The notes beneath the pieces are model-generated. The model did not search any database. It had not been told where the DNA came from and saw only the letters and a program-made list of their open reading frames with translations. Shown here piece after piece: positions 1 through 6,400 of a stretch of 7,620 nt of DNA. The stretch is taken from assembly GCA_028716125.1 (NCBI GenBank), contig JAQUQK010000084.1, positions 1 to 7,620 of the forward strand, read 5' to 3'. The translations under genes and the position numbers were made by a program. Positions within the stretch are counted from its first letter, which is position 1. Every line of letters starts with the position of its first letter. Origin of the DNA: Thermoplasmatota archaeon (GTDB lineage Archaea > Thermoplasmatota > JAQUQK01).

Positions 1-293
1 TCCTCAAACCAGTATTGGCTGCCCATGAAAGAGATAAGTTTTTTCCTCATGGTCGCTATTTCATTCCCGCTCTGATCCAGTATTCGATATGTGGGCCTCA
101 ACGAAATCGCTTTTCCCTCGATCTTGCCGGCAATATCGCCATTGTTATCAAAGAATGTGTATTTCGGGCCAATGCTGATTAGCTTTTTCTCCACTTTTCC
201 AAGTTCTGCGCCGCCATAATCCCGAATCACATAAGTATCCCTGATTGCCAGAAGTTTTTGGTCTATAATGTACTTATTTTGATTGAATGCCAT
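1..293 (-). CDS. LURP-one-related (LOR) family protein, 3' end cut by window edge
   Basis: An open frame starts at ATG 293 and runs off the left edge without a stop, giving 97 codons. Three similar beta-hairpin units follow each other. They centre on YVIRDYGGAELGKVEKKLISI (about residues 21-41, quoted here as motif YVIRD..GxxxGKVEKK), KYTFFDNNGDIAGKIEGK (44-61) and YRILDQSGNEIATMRKKL (69-86). Each has an aromatic strand, a D-x-x-G turn and a strand ending in basic residues. This is the pattern of the LOR domain, a tubby C-terminal-like beta barrel. Family members are usually about 160 residues, so roughly the last 40% is missing. The molecular role of prokaryotic members is not established; the fold is related to tubby and phospholipid scramblase. 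A TATA-like box 29 nt upstream and the lack of a ribosome binding site suggest a leaderless, monocistronic mRNA. The family call is from pattern recognition only. Confidence 0.8.
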   Translation of the reverse strand, partial: MAFNQNKYIIDQKLLAIRDTYVIRDYGGAELGKVEKKLISIGPKYTFFDNNGDIAGKIEGKAISLRPTYRILDQSGNEIATMRKKLISFMGSQYWFE

Positions 294-316
294 GATATCA
301 TATGAATATTAAGCAG

Positions 317-327
317 TTAATTTATAA
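317..327 (-). promoter_or_regulatory. TATA-like box of the LOR gene
   Basis: The minus strand reads TTATAAATTAA, centred 29 nt upstream of ATG 293. Archaeal transcription normally starts 25-27 nt downstream of the TATA centre, which puts the transcript start only a few bases before the ATG, so the mRNA would be leaderless. The whole region is AT-rich, which weakens the call. Confidence 0.45.
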
Positions 328-429
328 TGCTATGTTCTTTTTGATAAAATGGATATATTGTATAATAAATATCTATATTTATATTGTTTAATATCATTTT
401 ATTCAAATATGTCGCAGTGCGCTTTTTGC

Positions 430-442
430 AAAACAATAAAAA
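430..442 (-). terminator. Possible oligo-T terminator after the phosphatase gene
   Basis: About 60 nt past the phosphatase stop, the minus strand reads TTTTTATTGTTTT, the type of T-rich tract at which archaeal RNA polymerase stops. No clear stem-loop precedes it. The rest of the 294-502 spacer is very AT-rich, and I see no RNA gene or additional ORF in it. Confidence 0.3.
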
Positions 443-502
443 TTCGTAATATGGTGTATTTAATATAATATATATTGATAATAATCAAACATAATATCTA
501 AT

Positions 503-1390
503 TTACAGAACTTTGACTTTGTATGGCTTCCATTCGCCTGAACTTACGTCCTCGACCTGCAAATCAAGCGCATTTTTTATTTTTTGGTCAAGCCGGGCGC
601 GCGCCAAAAGCACCCCGCCGAATTGCGCATATTGCCTTGCACTGAAAATAGTGAGGCAGCGCGCGCCATAGATTGCGGTGCCGAGGGTGTGGTAGTCGTG
701 GCCGCGGACAAACGCGCGGCAGTTTGCGCCTTCGAGAAATCCGGCCAGTTGCGCCTCGCTGAAGCGCGGCGTTCCTTTCGGGCCGCGATGCGTTTCTGAA
801 ATTTCAGGATCCGCCCATACGACGTCCATAAGTAGAGATTCACCGCTCTTTTCCAGCTTGCGCCTGCGCTGCGGGAAGCCGGCATGCGCTGCAAATATTC
901 CGTTTTCGGTGCGTAGCATCAAAGGCATTTCGCGGAAGGCGTCGATGAATTGCTCGTGCAGTTCTTCCCATTCGAAGCCGAAGCGCCCCCGCAGCTCGGT
1001 GTCGAATTCGTAGGGGAAGCATGGGATTGCATAATTCGCTTCATGGTTGCCTTTCAGGAGAAAAATGCTTTCTGGATAAGCGCATTTGAGCGCAAATAGA
1101 TAAGCTATGTTGGAGACGGACTCGCCGGATTTTGGCGCCCTGTCGATATAGTCGCCGAGGAAAACGAGGATCTTTTCTTTCGGCGCACCCAAGAAGCGCG
1201 CCGCAATGCGCTTTGTTGTTTCAAAATCTCCGTGTGTGTCGCCGGCAAACAAGATTTCTCTCCCGGACTTTGGAATCTCGATAAGGGGCGGTTCGGCGGT
1301 AAAGATTGGAATTGCGAAGCGCAATATTTTGTGAATTTCGCACGCATCCAGCAATTGAATTGAGTCTGGATTTCTCACAATGCCTTGCAT
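503..1390 (-). CDS. PPP-family (PP1-like) serine/threonine protein phosphatase
   Basis: The 295-residue product removes phosphate from phosphoproteins with a two-metal centre, probably in the cytosol. All PPP signatures are present in order: GDTHGD (50-55), GDYIDR (79-84), GNHE (114-117), HAG (169-171) and RGHD (229-232). Predicted metal ligands are D51, H53, D80, N115, H169 and H231; H116 would be the acid, with R84 and R229 binding phosphate. The helical lead-in before GDTHGD and the length both resemble eukaryotic PP1/PP2A and archaeal PP1-arch rather than the short ApaH/PrpE type. Two motifs deviate from eukaryotic PP1: HAG replaces HGG, and FSARQY (249-254) replaces the SAPNY motif. ATG 1390 is preferred to an in-frame TTG at 1399, because a TATA-like box lies 27 nt upstream of it. 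The gene follows the JAMM gene by 32 nt. Its substrates cannot be told from the sequence, and diadenosine tetraphosphate hydrolysis is a less likely alternative. Confidence 0.9.
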   Translation of the reverse strand: MQGIVRNPDSIQLLDACEIHKILRFAIPIFTAEPPLIEIPKSGREILFAGDTHGDFETTKRIAARFLGAPKEKILVFLGDYIDRAPKSGESVSNIAYLFALKCAYPESIFLLKGNHEANYAIPCFPYEFDTELRGRFGFEWEELHEQFIDAFREMPLMLRTENGIFAAHAGFPQRRRKLEKSGESLLMDVVWADPEISETHRGPKGTPRFSEAQLAGFLEGANCRAFVRGHDYHTLGTAIYGARCLTIFSARQYAQFGGVLLARARLDQKIKNALDLQVEDVSSGEWKPYKVKVL

Positions 1391-1413
1391 CAAAAACAAT
1401 ATACAATTAGCGG

Positions 1414-1420
1414 TATTTAT
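1414..1420 (-). promoter_or_regulatory. TATA-like box directly before the phosphatase gene
   Basis: The minus strand reads ATAAATA in the 32-nt gap after the JAMM stop. It is centred 27 nt upstream of ATG 1390, the spacing expected for a leaderless transcript. No Shine-Dalgarno sequence precedes that ATG, so the phosphatase may be transcribed separately as well as by read-through. Confidence 0.35.
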
Positions 1421-1422
1421 GG

Positions 1423-1839
1423 CTAATCCACAATTCCCATTTCAACAGGCTCGCCGGAGTGGCTGTATGCTCGCCACGATTTCATGTTGTACGGATGCGC
1501 CGCTATTATGTGCACGCGGCCAAAATGCTCGAAAAGGCCAAGGTCCGCGTCGGACGGGATTGGATAAGGCGATGGGTGGCTGTGGATGGTGCCGACAACG
1601 CTGAAATCCACTGGAAGCATATTAAGATGAAAAATCGCGTGCTCTTCTCCCTGGATTGTGCCGGGAAGCAGCAGCACTTCTGAAATTGTGTGCGTTCCTT
1701 TTTCAACGCGAAGCATCCCCGCGAATTCGTTTGGGTGGGTCGACTTTGCGCTCTCAAGTATCAATTCCAGGCAGTCGCGCTTTATGCTCCACTTTTCCGG
1801 CTCTGCGGATTTTTTGTTTTTCCCGAAAATTGTGATCAA
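1423..1839 (-). CDS. JAMM/MPN (Mov34, prokaryotic JAB) metalloprotease-like protein
   Basis: The 138-residue product is a single JAMM domain. The zinc motif is complete: E38 (in NEFAG) as general base, then HSHP at 86-89 with H86 and H88 as ligands, S96, and D99 as third ligand. This matches E...HxHPx6SxxD exactly, so the enzyme should be catalytically competent. JAMM proteins cleave isopeptide or peptide bonds after ubiquitin-like modifiers; archaeal examples include desampylases that remove SAMP proteins. No ubiquitin-like or E1-like gene lies in this window, so the substrate is unknown. The start is TTG: its first bases overlap the transporter stop in a TTGA arrangement, a weak GGGA site lies 6 nt upstream, and the next methionine (residue 42) would remove E38. 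Translation is therefore probably coupled to the transporter gene. The N-terminal 15 residues are polar and probably disordered. Confidence 0.88.
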   Translation of the reverse strand: MITIFGKNKKSAEPEKWSIKRDCLELILESAKSTHPNEFAGMLRVEKGTHTISEVLLLPGTIQGEEHAIFHLNMLPVDFSVVGTIHSHPSPYPIPSDADLGLFEHFGRVHIIAAHPYNMKSWRAYSHSGEPVEMGIVD

Positions 1840-3068
1840 ATATTATCCCATTCCCTAAGCACTGACGCCCATTTCAAGCTTTCTATTCCGGGCACCGCTT
1901 CGAGCTTGCGAAGGATGTTCTCATAGCCTTTTCCAAGGGTGCGCGTGCGGACTCTTGCAAGGAACGAATGCTTTCCGGATATTACGGACACGCTCTCCAC
2001 GCCTTTTATGTCCCATATTTTGTCCAGCGTTTCTTTTATGGGGTATCCCGGCTCCATGTTGATGAATACGTATGCCTTCACTTCGGAGAGGGCAAACGAG
2101 AGAACGCCCAGCACTACCAGTGAAAGCCCGATAATCTTTATTATCAACTGCGCAGGCCCTTCATACAGCGCGGCAGTTATAAGCCCGGCAATTGAAAGAT
2201 ATATTGTTATTGGTATTGCAAACAGAAGGCTTGTTGCATTCAGCGACTGGACTACACTTGCCTTTCCCATTCCCAGCGCCCGTATGTAAAGCACGTACGA
2301 GAAGAAAGTCGTTCCCATTGAAAGCGCAATTATCCAGAAGTGGTCGACCGACGTCTGCATTGCATTGAAGAAGCAAACGGGCTTTACGAAAAATACCAAT
2401 ATGGATATGAAGATTGTAGTAAATATGACATTCCAGAGACGGATGTTTATTGCGTCGTTCGGCTTGTCGTCAATTTTCATTAGTTTTAGCTTCCTTTGGC
2501 ATATCGAGAATATTACCCATGTTGGATTCAAGAGGAGAAACACTATTGCAAGCAGGCCAACATTTATGCCTTCTGTAAATGACATCGACGCCATTATCGC
2601 ACCGAAAGTGACAATGAGAGAAGATTGCACCTCTGCGATAGTAGGCGCATTCTTTTCGGATATTGACTCGATGACAAGCATGTAGAGTATCATTACATAC
2701 GTGAACGAAAGAACGGTGGTGGACTCTCCGCCAGACAGGGAAATAACAAGGAAATATCCGATAGTTGTGAATGCGTTTCCTATTCCTGCAAGAACGTGGT
2801 ATCCAATCTCTTTTTTCTTCACGAATCTAAGTCCGGAGAATGAAGGGTCTATTGCAGAGCCGAGGGATTTTCCCTTGATTGGTACAGACAGAAGCGCAAC
2901 CAGAAGCACGGTTATTAGACTGCCAACGAGAAACTCGGATAGGCCTAGTTCCCACGGATCATTTACATAAAGCGAAGAGATTATGCCATCTATCGAAACT
3001 ACGACTGCACCGGTGGCCGCGGACAGGAGCGCGAGAACGTAAAGCAGGTACTTTTTCCTGATCTTCAT
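1836..3068 (-). CDS. EamA/DMT-type transporter with C-terminal RAM (Lrp/AsnC ligand-binding) domain
   Basis: The 410-residue membrane protein has about ten hydrophobic helices, near residues 7-33, 44-64, 89-111, 117-135, 148-163, 169-190, 209-230, 243-263, 275-299 and 309-328. They fall into two five-helix halves, as in the drug/metabolite transporter superfamily. The stretch around 254-290 (SYVLYIRALGMGKASVV) is typical of the second EamA repeat. Directly after the last helix, residues 331-410 form a soluble domain that aligns with the neighbouring stand-alone RAM protein: KAYVFINMEPG against NAYILINIRVG, and VESVSVISGKHS against LDSIAVVAGEYD. RAM domains bind amino acids and oligomerise, so the tail may gate or sense the transported solute; this is inference. 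The ATG overlaps the upstream RAM stop (ATGA), and a strong Shine-Dalgarno site lies 8 nt upstream. The substrate is unknown; amino acids or related metabolites are plausible. Confidence 0.85.
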   Translation of the reverse strand: MKIRKKYLLYVLALLSAATGAVVVSIDGIISSLYVNDPWELGLSEFLVGSLITVLLVALLSVPIKGKSLGSAIDPSFSGLRFVKKKEIGYHVLAGIGNAFTTIGYFLVISLSGGESTTVLSFTYVMILYMLVIESISEKNAPTIAEVQSSLIVTFGAIMASMSFTEGINVGLLAIVFLLLNPTWVIFSICQRKLKLMKIDDKPNDAINIRLWNVIFTTIFISILVFFVKPVCFFNAMQTSVDHFWIIALSMGTTFFSYVLYIRALGMGKASVVQSLNATSLLFAIPITIYLSIAGLITAALYEGPAQLIIKIIGLSLVVLGVLSFALSEVKAYVFINMEPGYPIKETLDKIWDIKGVESVSVISGKHSFLARVRTRTLGKGYENILRKLEAVPGIESLKWASVLREWDNI

Positions 3069-3328
3069 ACCGCAATCTCCTTCTCAATGATCTGCGTGTT
3101 TGTTTTCACTATTCCTTCCAGCATCTGTATCTGGTCGGTGATCTCGAGAAGGTCTTCGAGCTGCTCAACGCCAAGCCTTACGACTACGTCGTACTCGCCT
3201 GCAACAACCGCAATGCTGTCCAGCTTTTCGATTTTCTGGAGCGCTTTCACAATCGGCTCGATTTTTCCCACGCGGATGTTAATCAAGATATATGCATTTA
3301 TCATCGGAATACGACCCATGCCAGCCAT
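3065..3328 (-). CDS. Stand-alone RAM (Lrp/AsnC ligand-binding) domain protein
   Basis: The 87-residue product is one alpha/beta ACT-like RAM domain (residues 9-87) with no helix-turn-helix. Its core reads NAYILINIRVGK, then a helix, then DSIAVVAGEYDVVVRL, a helix, and a last strand around TNTQII. In Lrp-type regulators this domain binds amino acids and builds octamers; stand-alone versions are common in archaea and are thought to bind amino acids or partner proteins. The same domain is fused to the transporter encoded immediately downstream (ATGA overlap), so the two proteins may co-assemble. ATG 3328 is preferred because it is the first ATG after a strong TATA-like box. ATG 3304 (79 residues, starting right at the domain) is a good alternative. 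The frame stays open up to 3418, but starts there would lie upstream of the promoter. Confidence 0.85.
   Translation of the reverse strand: MAGMGRIPMINAYILINIRVGKIEPIVKALQKIEKLDSIAVVAGEYDVVVRLGVEQLEDLLEITDQIQMLEGIVKTNTQIIEKEIAV
3075..3082 (-). promoter_or_regulatory. Strong Shine-Dalgarno site of the transporter-RAM gene
   Basis: The minus strand reads AAGGAGAT, and its GGAG core ends 8 nt before ATG 3068. It lies inside the end of the RAM gene. It supports both the chosen transporter start and independent re-initiation at the ATGA overlap. Confidence 0.7.
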
Positions 3329-3350
3329 CGGCAGTGGAGAACCGGCATGC

Positions 3351-3364
3351 TTTATTTTTTTATA
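3351..3364 (-). promoter_or_regulatory. TATA-like box of the RAM/transporter/JAMM operon
   Basis: The minus strand reads TATAAAAAAATAAA, preceded by GCA. The centre of its TATAAAAA part lies about 32 nt upstream of ATG 3328. It sits in a gap between an oligo-T terminator candidate and the RAM gene, where a promoter is expected. This is among the most convincing TATA-like sequences in the window. Confidence 0.55.
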
Positions 3365-3416
3365 TGCATTTAGATTGAAAAAATGCGAAAATCGAAAACA
3401 AAAATCAGATAAATGC

Positions 3417-3427
3417 AAAAGAAAAAA
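3417..3427 (-). terminator. Oligo-T terminator after the aminotransferase gene
   Basis: Starting 16 nt past the aminotransferase stop, the minus strand reads TTTTTTCTTTT, an archaeal-type intrinsic termination tract. The GC-rich GCGCCGCAGCAGC just before it may slow the polymerase, though it forms no convincing hairpin. Confidence 0.5.
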
Positions 3428-3442
3428 TGCTGCTGCGGCGCA

Positions 3443-4699
3443 TTAGACGCTTGCAGGCGGCGGTGCGGTGTGGTTTGCGGTCTTGGTCTTTGCAAGCTCT
3501 TCCTTCATTATCTTGCCAAGCCGCTTTATGCCCTCCTCAATCTGCTCGTCGCTCGCATTTGTGTAATTGAGGCGCATGCAGTTCTTTCCCTCGCCGGTTG
3601 TATAGAATGCGTCGCCCGGGACGTATGCAATCTTTTCCTGTATCGCGCGCGGGACCATGTCTCTTACGTTTATGTCCTTGGGCAGGCGCACCCAGACGAA
3701 CATTCCTCCTTTCGGGACATTGTATTTCGCTTCTTCCGGGAAGTATTTTTTCATTGCGTTAATCATCACTTCTGCCTTCTGCTTGTAGAGCGCCCTTATG
3801 TTGTTGAGGTGCTTGTCTATGTATCCGCGGAACATGTATTCATATGCGACTGCTTGGGTGAAAGTGTTCGTGCAGAGGTCGGCTGACTGCTTTGCAATCG
3901 CCATCTTGTTTATGATTTCCTCTGGCCCGAATGCCCACGCGCAGCGGAATCCTGGAACGAGCGTTTTTGAGAACGTGCCGAGATATACGACGCGGTTATC
4001 TTTGTCCATCGACTTAAGTGTCGGGAATGTCTCATCGGTGAAGCGCAGTTCACCATATGGGTCATCTTCGATGATTATTATATCATGCTCGTGCGCTATC
4101 TCAAGCAGTTCCTTCCTGCGCGCGAGGCTCATTGAGGTTCCTGCGGGGTTGTGGAATGTCGGAATTGTGTAAAGGAACTTTATGTTCCCGCCGTGGTTGC
4201 GCACGTGCTTGATTGTTTCGCGAAGGACGTCCATGCGCATCCCGTTTTCGTCCATCCAGATTCCCTCTATCGTCGGGCGGTACGTGCGGAATGCCCCGAT
4301 TGCGCCGGTAAAGCTTGGCGCTTCCACGAGGACGACGTCGTCCTTGTTCAGGAAAACGCGGCCCATGAGGTCAAGCCCCTGCTGGGAGCCGCTGGTTATT
4401 AGAATTGCGTTGCCCTCGGCTTTCATGCCGTCCTTTTCGACATGGCGTTTTATCAAAAGTTCGCGGAGCTTCTGGTTGCCTTCGGTTGCGCCATATTGCA
4501 ACGCATAATATGCGTTCTTTGAAAGGATATCGTTGCATATCTCCTGTATCTCTACAACCGGGAAAGCCTGTGGATTTGGCAAGCCGCCTGCAAAGGAGAT
4601 CATGTCCTTCTGCTGGGTCAGCTTCAAAAGTTCCCTAATGTCAGAGCCTTTCATCAGTTTGGCGCGGTCCGAAAATAGATCTGCAATATGCCTTACCAT
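3443..4699 (-). CDS. PLP-dependent aminotransferase, LysN/Aro8 type (class I/II)
   Basis: The 418-residue fold-type I enzyme moves amino groups between an amino acid and a 2-oxo acid in the cytosol. Key sites are visible: SGSQQG (103-108) cups the cofactor phosphate, N184 is in HNPAG, D212 and Y215 (EDDPY) hold the pyridine ring, K245 in FSKT carries PLP, R252 follows in PGFR, and R376 (CMRLNYT) should bind the substrate carboxylate. The opening IRELLKLTQ...SFAGGLP is typical of the LysN (2-aminoadipate), Aro8 and kynurenine aminotransferase group; the preferred substrate (aminoadipate, aromatic, branched or glutamate) cannot be fixed. ATG 4699 is favoured over ATG 4717 and TTG 4723: a TATA-like box is centred 32 nt upstream of it, GAGG lies just before it, and the resulting N terminus matches the family. 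The last ~16 residues form a proline/alanine-rich tail. The next gene downstream encodes an amino-acid-binding-type domain. Confidence 0.92.
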   Translation of the reverse strand: MVRHIADLFSDRAKLMKGSDIRELLKLTQQKDMISFAGGLPNPQAFPVVEIQEICNDILSKNAYYALQYGATEGNQKLRELLIKRHVEKDGMKAEGNAILITSGSQQGLDLMGRVFLNKDDVVLVEAPSFTGAIGAFRTYRPTIEGIWMDENGMRMDVLRETIKHVRNHGGNIKFLYTIPTFHNPAGTSMSLARRKELLEIAHEHDIIIIEDDPYGELRFTDETFPTLKSMDKDNRVVYLGTFSKTLVPGFRCAWAFGPEEIINKMAIAKQSADLCTNTFTQAVAYEYMFRGYIDKHLNNIRALYKQKAEVMINAMKKYFPEEAKYNVPKGGMFVWVRLPKDINVRDMVPRAIQEKIAYVPGDAFYTTGEGKNCMRLNYTNASDEQIEEGIKRLGKIMKEELAKTKTANHTAPPPASV

Positions 4700-4725
4700 A
4701 GCCCTCGAGGCGGGCATCTGCAAGA

Positions 4726-4736
4726 GTTATAATAAC
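4726..4736 (-). promoter_or_regulatory. TATA-like box of the aminotransferase gene
   Basis: The 11-nt site GTTATTATAAC is a perfect inverted repeat around its central T and is TATA-like. Centred 32 nt upstream of ATG 4699, it would give a leader of about 5 nt. It lies in the gap after the NAD kinase stop, so the gene may be transcribed both alone and with the upstream pair. Confidence 0.4.
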
Positions 4737-4757
4737 ATTTGCTTGACAATCCTGCAG

Positions 4758-5579
4758 TTAGCGCAGCTTTTCGCTGATTTTCCTGTAAAATTCGTGCACG
4801 TCATCCTTCACCCGCGCAAACCGGGCTTTTTCGTCCGATCTCTTGCACGAAATCTTTGAGCCTTCGGGCAAATCGCATGCGAACTGGCCGTCTATTACTA
4901 GATGCCCGGAACGGCTGGCGACCTCAATTTCGATTTTCGAAGATGCCGGAACTATGAGGGGACGCGAGCCGAAGCGGAAAGGCGCAATCGGGACAATCAG
5001 CAAGGCATCTATGCGAGGGTCGACAATCGGCCCGCCTGCGCTCATCGCATACGCCGTGGAACCGGAGGGGGTTGCGATTATTATGCCGTCGCCCCTGACG
5101 TCCTCGACAAGTTTTCCATCGAGGAACACGCGCATCCCTATGACGTTGCAGTCCATGCTGCTCTTTACGACTACGTCGTTTACCGCATCGGGGAGTTTCT
5201 TCTTTCCAAACGATGTTGAGATTTTCATGCGTTCCTCCACGTGAAATTTTCCGTCGATTATCTGTTCGATTGCCGTTTTTGCATCTTTCGGGTCGACTGA
5301 AGTTAAGAATCCCACAATACTTGTGTTTATTCCGAACACTGGCGCTTTGTTGGAGCGCAAGCATCTCATTGTTGTACCGTCGCCGCCGACGCAGACAATC
5401 AAATCAACTTCCATATCCTGCAATTTCTTCGGCCTTATGCCGAGCGTTTTGGCAATTTTTCCTTCCGCAGAAATCTGGACGCCTTGGCCATATTTTCCTG
5501 AAACGTATTTTGCAGTTTCACAGGCGATTTGTATTGAATTCTCGTCCGGCTTTGATGCGAATCCGATGCGTTTTTTCAT
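4758..5579 (-). CDS. nadK: NAD kinase (ATP/polyphosphate-dependent NADP synthesis)
   Basis: The 273-residue cytosolic enzyme phosphorylates NAD to NADP. Signatures seen are GGDGT (65-69, with D67 as the catalytic aspartate), GINTSIVGFL (83-92), NDVVV (134-138), GDGIIIATPSGSTAY (163-177, the NAD-binding signature) and VIDGQ (228-232). Length is normal for an archaeal or bacterial enzyme. Two small deviations from common consensus: a serine in GINTS where glycine is usual, and TPSGST where TPTGST is usual; neither should abolish activity. The ATG overlaps the IMPase stop in an ATGA, and a weak GGAAG lies 7 nt upstream, so the two are translationally coupled. The order IMPase then NAD kinase matches the fused bifunctional NADP phosphatase/NAD kinase known in Methanocaldococcus. 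Confidence 0.96.
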   Translation of the reverse strand: MKKRIGFASKPDENSIQIACETAKYVSGKYGQGVQISAEGKIAKTLGIRPKKLQDMEVDLIVCVGGDGTTMRCLRSNKAPVFGINTSIVGFLTSVDPKDAKTAIEQIIDGKFHVEERMKISTSFGKKKLPDAVNDVVVKSSMDCNVIGMRVFLDGKLVEDVRGDGIIIATPSGSTAYAMSAGGPIVDPRIDALLIVPIAPFRFGSRPLIVPASSKIEIEVASRSGHLVIDGQFACDLPEGSKISCKRSDEKARFARVKDDVHEFYRKISEKLR

Positions 5580-6379
5580 TTTAGCACTTCCAGCGCTTTT
5601 TTGTCCCGGACAGCAATAACGTTCTTCCTGTCCTGCAGGTCTATATTCATCTCGAGGTCATTAAAATTTTCGTCAAGCACAAAACAGCCCGCTTCCCGGG
5701 TGATTAGGACGGATGCCGCTATGTCCACAATCCGAAGCTTTTGTCCTGGTTGCGACATGTGGCAGTATATATCGGCAGACCCTCTTGCAACAAGGCACAT
5801 TTCAAGGGACGCCGCGCCCATACACCTGAAATATCTCGCACTCCCAAGGCCGGATGGCATTTTGGAATGTTTTCCCACATATGCGATTGCGGTGACTTTT
5901 TCCGGGTCGAATACCTTGCGAACTATGGGATCGCTTTTCCCACTTACAATAATTGAGGCGCCAGCGCCTTTGGAAGCGGAGTAGACTTCATTGGCGGGAA
6001 TGTTCTCCACATATCCAAAGAAGACGTCGGAAAGCCGATTTCCGCGGGCAAATGCAATGGATGCCGAATAGAACGGAATGCCGGAAATGCAGTTTGTCGT
6101 GCCGTCTATCGGATCAAGGACGATGGTTTCGCTCGCCCCGTTGTCCATCATTCCGCGCTCCTCGGTGAGGACGTTCAGTTTGAGATCCGAAGATGCTATG
6201 ATTTCAAGCGCTTTCTCTTCTGCAATGGAGTCCATTCTTGAAGTGGTTGCGCCATATGCCCCGGTGAACGCTTTTTTTCCCATTTCCTGTAAATCGCGGT
6301 TATTCTCAAGAACTGCGGACTTTATTGCCGCGGAAACGTCCTTTGCCAGTTTCATGTATTCCGGCATATTGGTTCTCAT
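5576..6379 (-). CDS. Inositol monophosphatase-family phosphatase, possible NADP phosphatase
   Basis: The 267-residue Mg-dependent, lithium-sensitive-type sugar phosphatase fold carries E73-E74 (LTEER), DPIDGTTN (89-96, metal ligands D89 and D92), a GAASLEMCLVARG segment (188-200) and D219 in RIVDIAA, equivalent to the third metal aspartate. In most family members that aspartate follows a tryptophan (WD); here it follows valine, which may alter the substrate pocket. Family members in archaea hydrolyse inositol-1-phosphate, fructose-1,6-bisphosphate or NADP. The ATGA overlap with NAD kinase makes NADP 2'-phosphatase the best guess, opposing the kinase. It is the first gene of its operon; a TATA-like box 26 nt upstream of ATG 6379, with no convincing ribosome binding site, suggests a leaderless start. 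ATG 6367 is an alternative. Confidence 0.92.
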   Translation of the reverse strand: MRTNMPEYMKLAKDVSAAIKSAVLENNRDLQEMGKKAFTGAYGATTSRMDSIAEEKALEIIASSDLKLNVLTEERGMMDNGASETIVLDPIDGTTNCISGIPFYSASIAFARGNRLSDVFFGYVENIPANEVYSASKGAGASIIVSGKSDPIVRKVFDPEKVTAIAYVGKHSKMPSGLGSARYFRCMGAASLEMCLVARGSADIYCHMSQPGQKLRIVDIAASVLITREAGCFVLDENFNDLEMNIDLQDRKNVIAVRDKKALEVLK

Positions 6380-6400
6380 GCGTCCGCTTAATAATGTCCT

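Noticed and set aside
294..502. A CRISPR, tRNA or small RNA in the AT-rich spacer
   Set aside because: I found no repeated unit, no cloverleaf and no convincing C/D box pair; the region reads as a promoter and terminator spacer. A 10-nt palindrome ATGATATCAT at 292-301 is short enough to be chance in such AT-rich DNA.
3329..3418. Upstream extension of the RAM protein to a start at 3418
   Set aside because: The extra ~30 residues do not belong to the domain, and they would be encoded across the TATA-like box and beside the preceding terminator.
3413..3886. A 157-codon plus-strand open frame opposite the aminotransferase
   Set aside because: It lies almost wholly antisense to a well-supported enzyme gene, has an odd composition rich in Cys, Val and Arg, and no recognisable domain; it is a shadow frame.
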